From Janthinobacterium rivuli (GTDB taxonomy: Bacteria > Pseudomonadota > Gammaproteobacteria > Burkholderiales > Burkholderiaceae_D): 64,000 bases of DNA. The notes beneath the pieces are model-generated. The model had not been told where the DNA came from. It worked only from the letters and a program-made list of their open reading frames with translations, and ran no database searches. Where the stretch lies: NCBI RefSeq assembly GCF_009208735.1, contig NZ_WFLJ01000004.1, positions 1-64,000 of the forward strand. Reading direction: 5' to 3'. Of the stretch, positions 1 to 7,500 are shown one piece after another (position 1 is the stretch's first letter; each line of letters begins with the position of its first letter). A program made the position numbers and the translations under genes.

Positions 1-1
1 G

Positions 2-376
2 GCGAGCATATCAGGGGCTCAGGTGCATGATTCCCGCATGCTGGTTACCCTGCTTGAGGCCGTTCCTTCAGTAGCAGGGCTTGCCGGCCGTCCACGCAAA
101 CGTCCTGCCAAACTGCATGCCGACAAAACCTATGCTTCGCGCGCCCATCGGGCCTGGTTGCGCAGCCGTGGCATCGCTCCACGCATAGCCCGCTATGGCA
201 TCGAGTCGCGCGAACGCCTGGGTAAATGGCGCTGGGTGGTCGAACGCACGCTGGGCTGGCTACACCGCTTCCGCCGATTACGCATCCGCTACGAGCGCCG
301 TGCCGATATCCATCAGGCATTCCTCTCGCTTGCCTGCATACTCATCTGCTGGAGATACATTCAGCGGTTTTGTTAG
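2..376 (+). CDS. IS5-family transposase, C-terminal part (5' end outside window)
   Basis: The reading frame is open from the left edge, so only the last ~125 residues are seen. The visible protein has the look of the second half of an IS5-family (IS427/IS1031-like) DDE transposase: an HDSRML segment near the start, then DKTYASRAHRAWLRSRGI, and the family's C-terminal signature KWRWVVERTLGWLHRFRRL, which carries the last catalytic glutamate (VVERT). It ends at a normal stop. Immediately downstream (about 405-425) phage tail-gene sequence begins in mid-gene, so the element probably inserted into, or deleted part of, a P2-like gpR gene. The left end and inverted repeats are outside the window, so completeness cannot be judged. 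Confidence 0.85.
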   Translation, partial: ASISGAQVHDSRMLVTLLEAVPSVAGLAGRPRKRPAKLHADKTYASRAHRAWLRSRGIAPRIARYGIESRERLGKWRWVVERTLGWLHRFRRLRIRYERRADIHQAFLSLACILICWRYIQRFC

Positions 377-421
377 GCGTTCTAAACCCGACAAAAACTG
401 GTAGCGATTCCGCCAAATTTA

Positions 422-757
422 CGCCATGATTACGCGAGCGACGCCGACGCCGACGCCATCATGGTGGGCCTGATCGCCTGGCTGAAAGTCCACCAGCTCG
501 ACCTGATGGCCAACGAGGAAACCCGCAAGCAAGGCATCGCCTTCGAAGTGGATTTTAACAACCATGAAACGGTCGATATCCCCATCAAGCTGGACCTGAC
601 CGAGCGCGCGGCCGTCAAGACCGGCGAGGCGAGCTGCCTCGACATCAAGCACCTGGTCGAGATACAGCACACGCCACCCTACGCGGATGAGTTCTGAAAG
701 CTGTACGACGGCGACATCCTGCTGGCCGAATGGCGCACGCCCGAGGCCGCACCATGA
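422..757 (+). pseudogene. P2 gpR-like tail completion protein, broken by IS and in-frame TGA
   Basis: The frame encodes the C-terminal two thirds of a P2 gpR-type tail completion protein: YASDADADAIMVGLIAWLKVHQ, then a conserved core ending IKLDLTERAAV. Two lesions are visible. The 5' end is lost next to the IS5-family element. A TGA at 695-697 interrupts the frame after YADEF; translation past it continues KLYDGDILLAEWRTPEAAP to a TGA at 755-757 that overlaps the gpS start as ATGA, the usual gpR-gpS coupling. The TGA is one base from TGG (Trp), so a nonsense mutation is the simplest explanation. Part of a tail module that can no longer be functional as written. Confidence 0.8.
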
Positions 758-1266
758 ACGACGACCTGCATGCGCTGGAAGCCTGGGCCGGCGCACTGCT
801 GGCCAGGCTGCAGCCGGCCCAGCGCCGCGCCATCAATCACAAGGTGGCCATCGACCTGCGCCGCAGCCAGGCGCAGCGCATCAAGGCGCAGCGGGGGCCG
901 GATGGCGCAGCCTATCCGGCGCGCAAGCGGCACAAGGAATTCAAGGGGAAGAATGGGCGGATCAAGCGGCAAAAGGCGGCCATGTTTGCGAAGATTCGCA
1001 CCGCGAAGCACCTGAAAGTGAAGGCGAGCGGCGACCAGATCGAGGTCGGGTTCTTTGGCTGGGTGGCGCGCGTGGCGCATGTGCATCAGTTTGGTCGGCA
1101 AGACCAAGTTTCAAAAAAAGGCCATGTCTACAAGTACCCGGTGAGGTCGCTGCTCGGGTTAAGTGAAGCGAATCGAAACTTGATACGTGAATCACTGTTG
1201 CGTCACATGGAAAAAAAACTAAGACGCTTCACTGTAAACTTTAACCAACACAAGTTGCCAAATTAA
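754..1266 (+). CDS. P2 gpS-like virion morphogenesis (tail completion) protein
   Basis: A 170-residue protein of the phage virion morphogenesis family (P2 gpS, Mu gpG), which with gpR completes the contractile tail. The N-terminus (MNDDLHALEAWAGALLARL) and the basic middle, including RRSQAQRIKAQRGPDG, are typical, as is the late segment YKYPVRSLLGLSEANRNLI. The ATG at 754 is preferred over an in-frame ATG at 730 because it overlaps the gpR stop (ATGA). The gene looks intact, but with gpR broken upstream and foreign genes inserted downstream it is probably a relic. The last ~30 codons are more AT-rich than the rest, grading into the accessory island that follows. Confidence 0.85.
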   Translation: MNDDLHALEAWAGALLARLQPAQRRAINHKVAIDLRRSQAQRIKAQRGPDGAAYPARKRHKEFKGKNGRIKRQKAAMFAKIRTAKHLKVKASGDQIEVGFFGWVARVAHVHQFGRQDQVSKKGHVYKYPVRSLLGLSEANRNLIRESLLRHMEKKLRRFTVNFNQHKLPN

Positions 1267-1446
1267 CTATATTCACATAATTACATCCGTGCCGGCCCGG
1301 AACAGCAATTCACGTCACCGTGACAATCCGTGACTTTTCGAGCGTAGTAATTCGTTATGCTTTTGGCCGCCAGCGGCAAAAGGGGCGGTACGCTAGGTGA
1401 AAAGAATGTTCGCCTCGCTCCAACAAACAATAAATATAGGAATCGA

Positions 1447-2073
1447 ATGCGACATCCAGACTTTAATCCGCCAGGGAAGGCACCAAAACTCACCAGTCGC
1501 CGCTCAACGTTGACTGGTCTATTTTTCACAACATTAACACCGTACCTCGAACCGACAGAGGAGGAGGTAGACGAGGCTCTTGCAGTGCTCGGCATGAAGC
1601 GCGGATCGTGCGTCTGCGCATACTGCGGGGATAAGAAATCTGAATGGGACCATTTTCGTGCAGTGGTCAGGGAGCGAAAGCCTACGGGCTACATTACTGA
1701 AATTGCAAATCTTGTTCCCGCATGTGGTAAGTGCAATCAGTCGCGCGGGAACAGGGATTGGGAAACATGGATGCGTAGCTCTGCTTCGAAATCTCCAGCG
1801 AATCGCGGCGTCGTAGATATCGAACAACGAATCAGTTGTCTCAAGGCATTTGAGTCTTGGCGTACTCCTGTTTGTATCGACTATGCCAAGTTGACTACTG
1901 TCGATCATTGGGATTTCCATACAAAAAATCTGGAGCGCGTGCTTTCCCTGCTTGAAGAGGCCGAAAGGCATGCTCTAGACATTCGCTCAATTGCCGCGAT
2001 TGAGGCACGAAAGCAGCGCGATCAAGCCACTCAACCTGAAATTCAAGAAGTTCTCAACGACCGCATAAACTGA
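1447..2073 (+). CDS. HNH endonuclease-like protein in prophage accessory slot
   Basis: A 208-residue protein with an HNH-type zinc-binding nuclease core: CAYCGDKKSEWDHF supplies a CxxC pair and the catalytic DH, and NLVPACGKCNQSRGNRDW supplies the second CxxC pair and the Asn/Arg part of the motif (about residues 53-105). A longer in-frame start exists at 1357, but ATG 1447 (MRHPDFNPPGK) is the more natural start. The gene is more AT-rich than its phage neighbours and lies between gpS and gpV, a place where P2-like phages carry cargo genes. It could be a defence nuclease, a homing-type enzyme or a simple moron; substrate unknown. Confidence 0.75.
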   Translation: MRHPDFNPPGKAPKLTSRRSTLTGLFFTTLTPYLEPTEEEVDEALAVLGMKRGSCVCAYCGDKKSEWDHFRAVVRERKPTGYITEIANLVPACGKCNQSRGNRDWETWMRSSASKSPANRGVVDIEQRISCLKAFESWRTPVCIDYAKLTTVDHWDFHTKNLERVLSLLEEAERHALDIRSIAAIEARKQRDQATQPEIQEVLNDRIN

Positions 2074-2243
2074 GGCGATGTAGTGTCTTCTGTGCTTATG
2101 CCGGCGGATAGGCCCGCTTCGGGGCGGAAACTTGCAACGACGACAGCCGGCCAACATCTACCATTTGAGCGGTGGCTAACGAATGGCTGAGATTGTCAAA
2201 TAAATAATTCGATAGAGCTTTTAATTTAAATCAGAAATCATAT

Positions 2244-2705
2244 ATGTTCTTTAATCTTCCTAGTAAAAAACGTCAGCTCACTATCATTTCAATTGCAATT
2301 GTAGGCTATCTGATTTTTGTCGTTTCGGGGAGTTTACTTCTTCCCGATATCGGCGATAAGACGAAAAAAATTCTTACACAAACCGGTCTCGTTTTTCTAT
2401 ATTTCGCAGCCCTATTGGCCGGTTTGCCATTTGTATGGTCAGCAAAAGCGAGACATAACTTAAGCCTTGCAAATGAAATAATTAAAAGAGAAAATATTTT
2501 AATTGAAAGAATAATTGCTTTGCCAGCAGAAGAGCACGGTACATATACGAATCAAATTGAGGCAGCAAAACAAGATATCAAAAATTCTAAACATCAAATA
2601 GAATTAGCAAATGAAGAGTTGCCTAAATTTTATGAATGGTGCGGCGCTTTTTCATTGGCATTAGTATTTTTAGGTACATTGGTCTGCATTATTGGCGCTA
2701 GCTGA
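2244..2705 (+). CDS. Small membrane protein with central coiled coil, unknown
   Basis: A 153-residue protein not recognised as any family. Hydrophobic stretches at about residues 12-33 and 48-67, then a long charged, probably helical segment rich in Glu, Asn, Ile and Lys (about 70-128), then a final hydrophobic helix (about 134-152). This predicts an inner-membrane protein with two N-terminal helices, a cytoplasmic or periplasmic coiled coil and one C-terminal helix. The DNA is strongly AT-rich compared with the phage and host genes around it, which indicates recent acquisition. It sits between the HNH gene and the DUF2971 gene in the gpS-gpV accessory island. A role in phage defence or exclusion is possible by position only. 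Confidence 0.6.
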   Translation: MFFNLPSKKRQLTIISIAIVGYLIFVVSGSLLLPDIGDKTKKILTQTGLVFLYFAALLAGLPFVWSAKARHNLSLANEIIKRENILIERIIALPAEEHGTYTNQIEAAKQDIKNSKHQIELANEELPKFYEWCGAFSLALVFLGTLVCIIGAS

Positions 2706-2776
2706 TCTACCTTTACTTATTTCGATCAAAACCTGGAAAAAAACATAGTTTAATCAAATAATTTAAAGGAGTATCC

Positions 2777-3643
2777 ATGTCGGAATATTTCCTTTCGCCT
2801 CCCGACATTCCGCTCTACCATTACACCGGTATCGAAGCTTTACTTGGAATGGCAAGCAATCGGGAACTTTGGGTGGGAAACATCCACTATATGAATGACT
2901 CCGAAGAGTTAACCCATGCAGTGGACATGCTCCAAGATCACTTGAGCTTTAGGATTAGTGAGTGTGACGTCAAAGACGGAAGGCGGTCAATGTTTTTGAG
3001 GGCATTCTCGAGATGGGTCGAGAATGAATCATGGGAGCCGCAGCGCCACAATCTTTACATTTTCTCGTTATCGGAGCAACCAAGCTTGCTCAGCCAGTGG
3101 CGAAGTTACACGCCGCATGGTAAAGGTGTAAGCATAGGGTTTTCTCCGGCTCTCTTGAGAAAACTACAAGAAATCAATGGTTGCCACCTCGCCAAATGCA
3201 TTTACACTTGCTGTGAAAAAGAAAATTTGTTTGACCAATTGATCGAGACCCTTCAGGCCAAGTTGGGTAAAAAGGGGGCGGAGCACCTCAAAAATTACTC
3301 AAAATGTGCGCTTGCTTTGAGAGAAGAAACTCAGTACATAATAAGGACGCTCGCGCTAATTAAGCATGAAGCCTTTAGTGAAGAGCGTGAGTGGCGGTTG
3401 ATTTCAGAATCCGAACCAAATGCACACTTTGACTTATCGCTCGCTGAGTTCAGGCCCGGTGCAAGTATGTTGATGCCGTATCTGAAATGGAAGTTACCAG
3501 ATGACGAATGGCTATTCGATAGTATTCTCTTAGGGCCGACTCCGCATCCCTGCTTAGCTATCGCATCGCTTAGGGCGTTAGCACTTAAATATAGACTTAC
3601 TACTCAGGTACAAGAGAGCCAAATTCCATATCGCGTCTGGTAA
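2777..3643 (+). CDS. DUF2971-domain protein
   Basis: A 288-residue protein matching the DUF2971 pattern: an opening YHYTGIEALLGMASNRELWV, then NIHYMNDSEELTHA, a middle SLLSQWRSYTPHGKGVSIGF, and a late EEREWRLI segment. The family's biochemical function is not established, but members recur in phage and plasmid cargo regions and are often near defence genes. The ATG at 2777 follows a good ribosome-binding site (AAAGGAG at 2765-2771). The gene is the last in an AT-rich island between gpS and gpV and has about 130 bases of its own upstream sequence, so it may be transcribed separately from the tail genes. Confidence 0.75.
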   Translation: MSEYFLSPPDIPLYHYTGIEALLGMASNRELWVGNIHYMNDSEELTHAVDMLQDHLSFRISECDVKDGRRSMFLRAFSRWVENESWEPQRHNLYIFSLSEQPSLLSQWRSYTPHGKGVSIGFSPALLRKLQEINGCHLAKCIYTCCEKENLFDQLIETLQAKLGKKGAEHLKNYSKCALALREETQYIIRTLALIKHEAFSEEREWRLISESEPNAHFDLSLAEFRPGASMLMPYLKWKLPDDEWLFDSILLGPTPHPCLAIASLRALALKYRLTTQVQESQIPYRVW

Positions 3644-3720
3644 TTTAAGGATAGTTAAAAATCGGCGTTGCCTAACTAGGAATACTATACTCTGCCATAG
3701 TCGCTAAGTCGTTTATCAAC

Positions 3721-3788
3721 CCGTCCCCGCGTGCATCCGCACGCGGACTTCGGCAACATGCACTGCATGAACGCCGACCTGTCCGACC
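3721..3788 (+). repeat. Direct repeat copy A at the gpV start
   Basis: A 68-base segment covering the leader and first codons of gpV. It recurs at 5942-6009 with 59 of 68 positions identical by eye. Copy A leads into an intact gpV gene. Confidence 0.85.
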
Positions 3789-4429
3789 TCCTCCGCCTGC
3801 TGCAAAACCTGATCCGCCTGGGCACCATCGCCGAAGTCAAAGGAGCGAAGGCGCGCGTGCGGCTCGGGCCGACACTCACCACCGAATGGCTGAAATGGGC
3901 CACCCGGCGCGCCGGCAGCACGCGCACCTGGTCGGCGCCCACCGTGGGCGAACAAGTGATCTTCTTTTCCCCCGGCGGCGACCTGACGCGCGGCATCATC
4001 CTGCCGGCGCTGTACTCGCAGGAATTTGACGCGCCCGAAACCAGCGGCACCATCCACACCACGCATTACCCCGACGGCGCCGTGGTGCAGTACGACCATG
4101 CGACCCACGCCCTGACTGCCACGCTCCCCGGCGGGACTGCCACCATCACGGCCGACAAAGTCACGTCGAACGCGCCCAGCACCATTTGCACGGGCGACCT
4201 GACCGTCATGAAAAACCTGATCGTCAAGCAATCCGCCACCGTGGAAGGCGTCACCACCCTAAACGGCGGCGTGAACGCCAAGGCCGGCGCCGCCGGCGGC
4301 GTGGTCATGGCCGAGCAAGGGACGATCAAAGCCAGCGAAGACGTGCAGGCCGGCGCCATCAGCTTGCTCAAGCATCCGCACGGCGGCGTCAAGCAAGGTG
4401 ACGACCAGTCAGAAGGGCCATTGCCATGA
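3767..4429 (+). CDS. P2 gpV-like baseplate assembly (spike) protein
   Basis: A 220-residue baseplate assembly protein V: LLRLLQNLIRLGTIAEV at the N-terminus, the OB-fold segment VGEQVIFFSPGGDLTRGIIL, then the beta-helical spike part with ATLPGGTATITADKVT and a C-terminal GAISLLKHPHGGVKQGD that resembles the metal-binding HxH tip motif of gpV spikes. In-frame ATGs also occur at 3731 and 3758; the ATG at 3767 (MNADLSD) fits the family start. The stop TGA at 4427-4429 overlaps the gpW start. It belongs to the P2-like tail remnant and looks intact by itself. Confidence 0.88.
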   Translation: MNADLSDLLRLLQNLIRLGTIAEVKGAKARVRLGPTLTTEWLKWATRRAGSTRTWSAPTVGEQVIFFSPGGDLTRGIILPALYSQEFDAPETSGTIHTTHYPDGAVVQYDHATHALTATLPGGTATITADKVTSNAPSTICTGDLTVMKNLIVKQSATVEGVTTLNGGVNAKAGAAGGVVMAEQGTIKASEDVQAGAISLLKHPHGGVKQGDDQSEGPLP

Positions 4430-4770
4430 TGGGCATGCACGCCGCCACCGGGCGCAGCCTGACGGGCCTGCGCCACCTGCGCCAATCAGTGGCCGACATT
4501 CTCACGACACCCATCGGCTCGCGCATCCGGCGCCGCCGCTATGGTTCCGACGTGCCCGAGCTGATCGACCAACCATTAAACAGCGCCACGCAGTTGCGCA
4601 TCTACGCGGCCACCGCCTTTGCCCTGCGCCGCTGGGAGCCGCGCCTGCAGCTCGCCAGCGTGCAGCTCACGCGCGACACGGACGGCGCCATCGCGCTGCT
4701 GCTCGATGGCACGGCGAATGGCCAGGGCATCACGATGGCCGTGTCCGTCAAGCAAGGCTGTGCCGTATGA
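4426..4770 (+). CDS. P2 gpW/T4 gp25-like baseplate wedge protein
   Basis: A 114-residue GPW/gp25-family protein, the baseplate wedge component of contractile tails. The family core is visible: DILTTPIGSRIRRRRYGSDV followed by PELIDQPLN and a C-terminal beta-rich region. It overlaps gpV at its start (ATGATG) and gpJ at its stop (ATGA at 4767-4770), giving the compact V-W-J order of P2-like phages. The gene looks intact. Its partner gpJ is truncated, so a functional baseplate is unlikely from this locus. Confidence 0.88.
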   Translation: MMGMHAATGRSLTGLRHLRQSVADILTTPIGSRIRRRRYGSDVPELIDQPLNSATQLRIYAATAFALRRWEPRLQLASVQLTRDTDGAIALLLDGTANGQGITMAVSVKQGCAV

Positions 4771-5411
4771 GCACGCCCATCGACCTGACCCAGTTGCCGG
4801 CACCGAGCGTGGTCGAGGTGCTGGACTTCGAAACCATCCTCGCTACACGCAAAGCCCACCCGGTGAGCCTGCTGCCGGAAACCGAGCGCGCCGCCGTCAC
4901 GGCCTTGCTGGAACTGGAATCGGAACCGGCCACCAAGCCGCTGGAAGAAAACGCGTGTCAGGAAACCATCCTGCCCAACCGCGTCAACGAGGCCGGCAAG
5001 GCCGTCATGCTGGCGTTTGCCCTCGACGGCGACTTGGACCAGCTCGGCGCCAACGTCAACGTGCCGCGCCTGGTCATCACGCCGGCCAATCCCAACGCCC
5101 TGCCGCCCGTGGACGCCGTCATGGAAGATAACGACGCCTGCCGCCTGCGCATCCAGGAAGCGCCGCCCGCTGACCTAGCGCCCTCGTCGACCGATTCGAT
5201 CTCGTGGCCTCAAAAATTCGGGCCTTTGTCCTTCAGTATTGCAACTTCCGATTCTCGTCTGGTGATTTTGCGTCCTTTATCGCGCCCGTGTGGAACCACA
5301 GGCGGGCAAGTATTAGGTCGAAAAATAGATATGCGAGAACCCAGCTTCAAAAAACACAGGCAACGTGGCATAGTTGTTACTGGCGAAGTCGTTTTTGATT
5401 CCGCGCAATGA
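4767..5411 (+). pseudogene. P2 gpJ-like baseplate protein, truncated and fused to foreign sequence
   Basis: The first ~130 residues are a recognisable P2 gpJ baseplate protein: MSTPIDLTQLPAPSVVEVLDF, ALLELESEPATKPLEENA, DLDQLGANVNVPRLVITPA and ACRLRIQEA. At about position 5160 similarity to the family ends; normal gpJ is about 300 residues. The frame runs on through unrelated, more AT-rich sequence to a stop at 5409-5411. The break marks the left edge of a second accessory insert (5160-5940). The chimeric reading frame is probably not a functional baseplate protein. Confidence 0.8.
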
Positions 5412-5432
5412 GGATTATCCCCCTCCGAAACG

Positions 5433-5537
5433 ATGAACGCCCCTGATCACTATAAGTGGCATGGCGACGCATGGTCGGAAGACAAGATACCAAAAGACAT
5501 AATCATTTTTCACAATAGCAAGTTGAGGAAAGTATGA
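5433..5537 (+). CDS. 34-residue ORF coupled to the next gene
   Basis: A short ORF starting MNAPDHYKWHGDAWSEDK and ending KLRKV. Its TGA stop (5535-5537) overlaps the ATG of the downstream gene (5534) as ATGA, the arrangement of a coupled pair. No strong Shine-Dalgarno is visible; AGGATT lies about 15 bases upstream. The function is unknown; it could be a leader peptide or a small partner of the membrane protein. Low confidence as an expressed protein, but the overlap is a specific reason to keep it. Confidence 0.4.
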   Translation: MNAPDHYKWHGDAWSEDKIPKDIIIFHNSKLRKV

Positions 5538-5935
5538 ACTTAGAAAAAGAAATTCCATCATCCGCCGAAGGCAGTGTTGCTCCTGCTGTAGATAGAGCAT
5601 TTGTCAGAAACCTGGCTGTTAAAAACTTTGAGGCGCTACAGGCAGCCGCCATTGCTGGGAAGAATACTCACCAACTAGCCCTTGACCAGAGCGACGAAAT
5701 AGAGGACTTCATCAAAACTTTGCCGTCTGAAGATAGGTCAAAATTTTCTACTCTCTACGAACAGGAGTTGAATGCAGCTACCCAAGCCTCGATCAACAAG
5801 ACCATGGCGATTAATTCACAAACCGCCAACCAACTTTTAGATAACGCTACAAAAACCAATAACGTCTCTATCTGGATCAGCCTTATTGTCTTTTTCATTG
5901 TCCTGATCAGCTTCATAAAAATGATAAAGAACTGA
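5534..5935 (+). CDS. Tail-anchored small membrane protein, unknown
   Basis: A 133-residue protein with a hydrophilic, mostly helical N-terminal region and one strongly hydrophobic C-terminal segment (about residues 112-129, WISLIVFFIVLISFI) followed by KMIKN, so a tail-anchored inner-membrane protein is predicted. No family was recognised. The DNA is AT-richer than the P2-like genes around it. It lies in the second accessory insert, between truncated gpJ and the second copy of the gpV start. By position it is a phage cargo gene; exclusion or toxin roles are speculative. Confidence 0.6.
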   Translation: MNLEKEIPSSAEGSVAPAVDRAFVRNLAVKNFEALQAAAIAGKNTHQLALDQSDEIEDFIKTLPSEDRSKFSTLYEQELNAATQASINKTMAINSQTANQLLDNATKTNNVSIWISLIVFFIVLISFIKMIKN

Positions 5936-5941
5936 ATCACC

Positions 5942-6009
5942 CCGCTACCGCGTGCATCTGCACGCGGATTTCGGCGTCATGCATTGCATGAACACCGACC
6001 TGTCCGACC
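5942..6009 (+). repeat. Direct repeat copy B of the gpV start
   Basis: Second copy of the 68-base segment at 3721-3788 (59 of 68 identical). Here it follows the second accessory insert and is not followed by a gpV gene. Confidence 0.85.
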
Positions 6010-6137
6010 AAGCCCTCACCCTGACCGTGCCCGTAAACCAAGTAAGCGTCGCACGCGCGCCCATCGATCTCGCCAGTTGCGGCGCCCTGCGTGGAGGAAG
6101 TAGCGGGTTTCTAAACCATCGTCGCAGCGCGCAATGA
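5942..6137 (+). pseudogene. gpV start relic
   Basis: The frame begins exactly like gpV (MNTDLSD from about 5988, compared with MNADLSD in the intact copy) and then diverges completely after the eighth codon into an unrelated short frame that stops at 6137. This is the stub of a second gpV, showing that the locus once had two homologous tail segments or that a duplication was later cut. A minus-strand ORF across the same area (6016-6222) was considered and not called. Confidence 0.6.
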
Positions 6138-6616
6138 ACATCTGGTCAGCCGGCTCCGGGACGACCAGCACGCCGCAGTCACAGCGCTGCCGGCTTTTGT
6201 ACAACATCGCCCATCGCACCACGCAAGACGGTCTCTGCCCCTCGCTCGCCTTCAGATGAGTCTGATCTACGTAGCCTAAACCAGGCGGCGGCGCATACGT
6301 AAGGGATGCCCTGTCCAGATAAGTACGCGACAGCCTACCATTCGTGCGCTGCGGCCTACTTCGGCTGTTCCAGCGCGCAAGAGCGCCTGTATTGCAGCGT
6401 GTCGCAAACGTTCAAGACCTGCTTAAGCGACCAACCGATACTACCTCCATCTCATGCCATCCGAGGGTGTCTCATGAATACCGCTGCCATGTCCACCTTG
6501 TCCAAGAGTACCGATGTATTAGTACATGAAAATTTTCGGTGCAGTATCTGCAACCCTCGATGAGGTATGGCTTGCCAGTGCAACATTGGGGAAATCAAAC
6601 TCACTCATGGATTCAT
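6138..6616. other. Gene-poor stretch at prophage-remnant boundary
   Basis: About 480 bases without a supportable gene. Short frames exist (for example 6306-6563 on the plus strand), but they are cysteine- and serine-rich in a way that does not look like a protein and have no good ribosome-binding site. The stretch lies between the last phage remnant and the next host gene and probably contains decayed phage sequence and the upstream region of that gene. Confidence 0.5.
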
Positions 6617-7228
6617 ATGTCACTGCGTAAATTTCACCGCCTGTCGGCATGCGTCCTGGCGGCCTATATATTGCTGCATATGGTTAATCATCTGGTGGCC
6701 ATTGGCGGAGCCGACATGCACATCACGTTCATGGAAGCGACACGGCCCCTCTATCGACATGCCGTTGTCGAGCCGCTGCTGTTGGCGTGCGTGCTGTTTC
6801 AACGTGGCAGCGGAATATGGATGGTGCTGCGGGGATGGAAAAAACGGTCCGGGTTCGTGGCATGGCTGCAGACCGGCTCAGGGATCTACCTGGCCCTGTT
6901 CCTGCTTTTTCATGTCGGTGCGGTGCTGTTTGGCCGCGCCGCGCTCAAGCTCGACACCAATTTTTACTACGCGGCAGCCGGCTTTGTGCTGATGCCGTAT
7001 GAATTATTCTTTGCACCGTATTATTTCTTCGCAGTGTATGCCCGATTCACGCACCTGGGCTGTGCCGCATATTGGCAAGTCGAAGCGCATTCGCCAATGG
7101 CGCGCAGGCTCGCCATTGGCATTCCGGCAGGAGCCGGCCTGGTGGTCGCCCTGCTGATTCACCTGGCGCTGGCAGGCATGCTCCACCCGCTCGACCTTCC
7201 CGCGCAATACCTGACGATTTACCAGTAA
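6617..7228 (+). CDS. Five-helix integral membrane protein, SdhC/cytochrome b-like in outline
   Basis: A 203-residue, very hydrophobic protein. ATG 6617 (MSLRKFHRLSACVLAAYIL) is the likely start because the sequence upstream in frame does not look like protein. About five membrane helices are apparent, with histidines inside them: LLHMVNHLVAIGG in helix 1, ALFLLFHVGAVLFG in helix 3, and a late LLIHLALAGML. That layout recalls the haem-b-binding membrane anchors of succinate dehydrogenase/fumarate reductase, but no flavoprotein or iron-sulfur gene is adjacent and the match is only in outline. Treated as an unknown membrane protein, possibly haem-binding. Confidence 0.6.
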   Translation: MSLRKFHRLSACVLAAYILLHMVNHLVAIGGADMHITFMEATRPLYRHAVVEPLLLACVLFQRGSGIWMVLRGWKKRSGFVAWLQTGSGIYLALFLLFHVGAVLFGRAALKLDTNFYYAAAGFVLMPYELFFAPYYFFAVYARFTHLGCAAYWQVEAHSPMARRLAIGIPAGAGLVVALLIHLALAGMLHPLDLPAQYLTIYQ

Positions 7229-7415
7229 GCAGGGCGCGACCGCACTGAGCCTGAATTCTTTTTCCGATGGCGTACATGGTGTGCCATCATGCCCGTTATC
7301 CGGTTTCCAGCTGGCGCTGGTGCCGCGTCCCTTGTCGCTCCCTCTGCGTACCCGCCCCCGCTGACGTTTTTACAACAACGTCCATCGCCCCGCCCCCTCC
7401 CCCGCGATGCCCTGC

Positions 7416-7424
7416 TGATATAAT
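7416..7424 (+). promoter_or_regulatory. Extended -10 promoter for the large signalling gene
   Basis: TGATATAAT: a perfect -10 hexamer with the TGn extension, about 75 bases upstream of the ATG at 7501. No convincing -35 box is visible, as is common with extended -10 promoters. Confidence 0.55.
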
Positions 7425-7500
7425 ACTAACAATCAACTAATACCCGGCAATGAGCGCCTCAAGGCTCCCGCAACCGTCTGTGTAACGCCAAGCCCAGCCC

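Noticed and set aside
3685..4231. Minus-strand ORFs opposite gpV
   Set aside because: Shadows of gpV; no ribosome-binding site and no phage-like sequence.
6016..6222. Minus-strand 68-codon ORF with a CDCG motif
   Set aside because: A single Cys pair only, within decayed phage sequence; no start signal and no recognised family.
6306..6563. Small plus-strand ORF after the phage remnant
   Set aside because: Odd Cys/Ser composition, no ribosome-binding site, no family resemblance.
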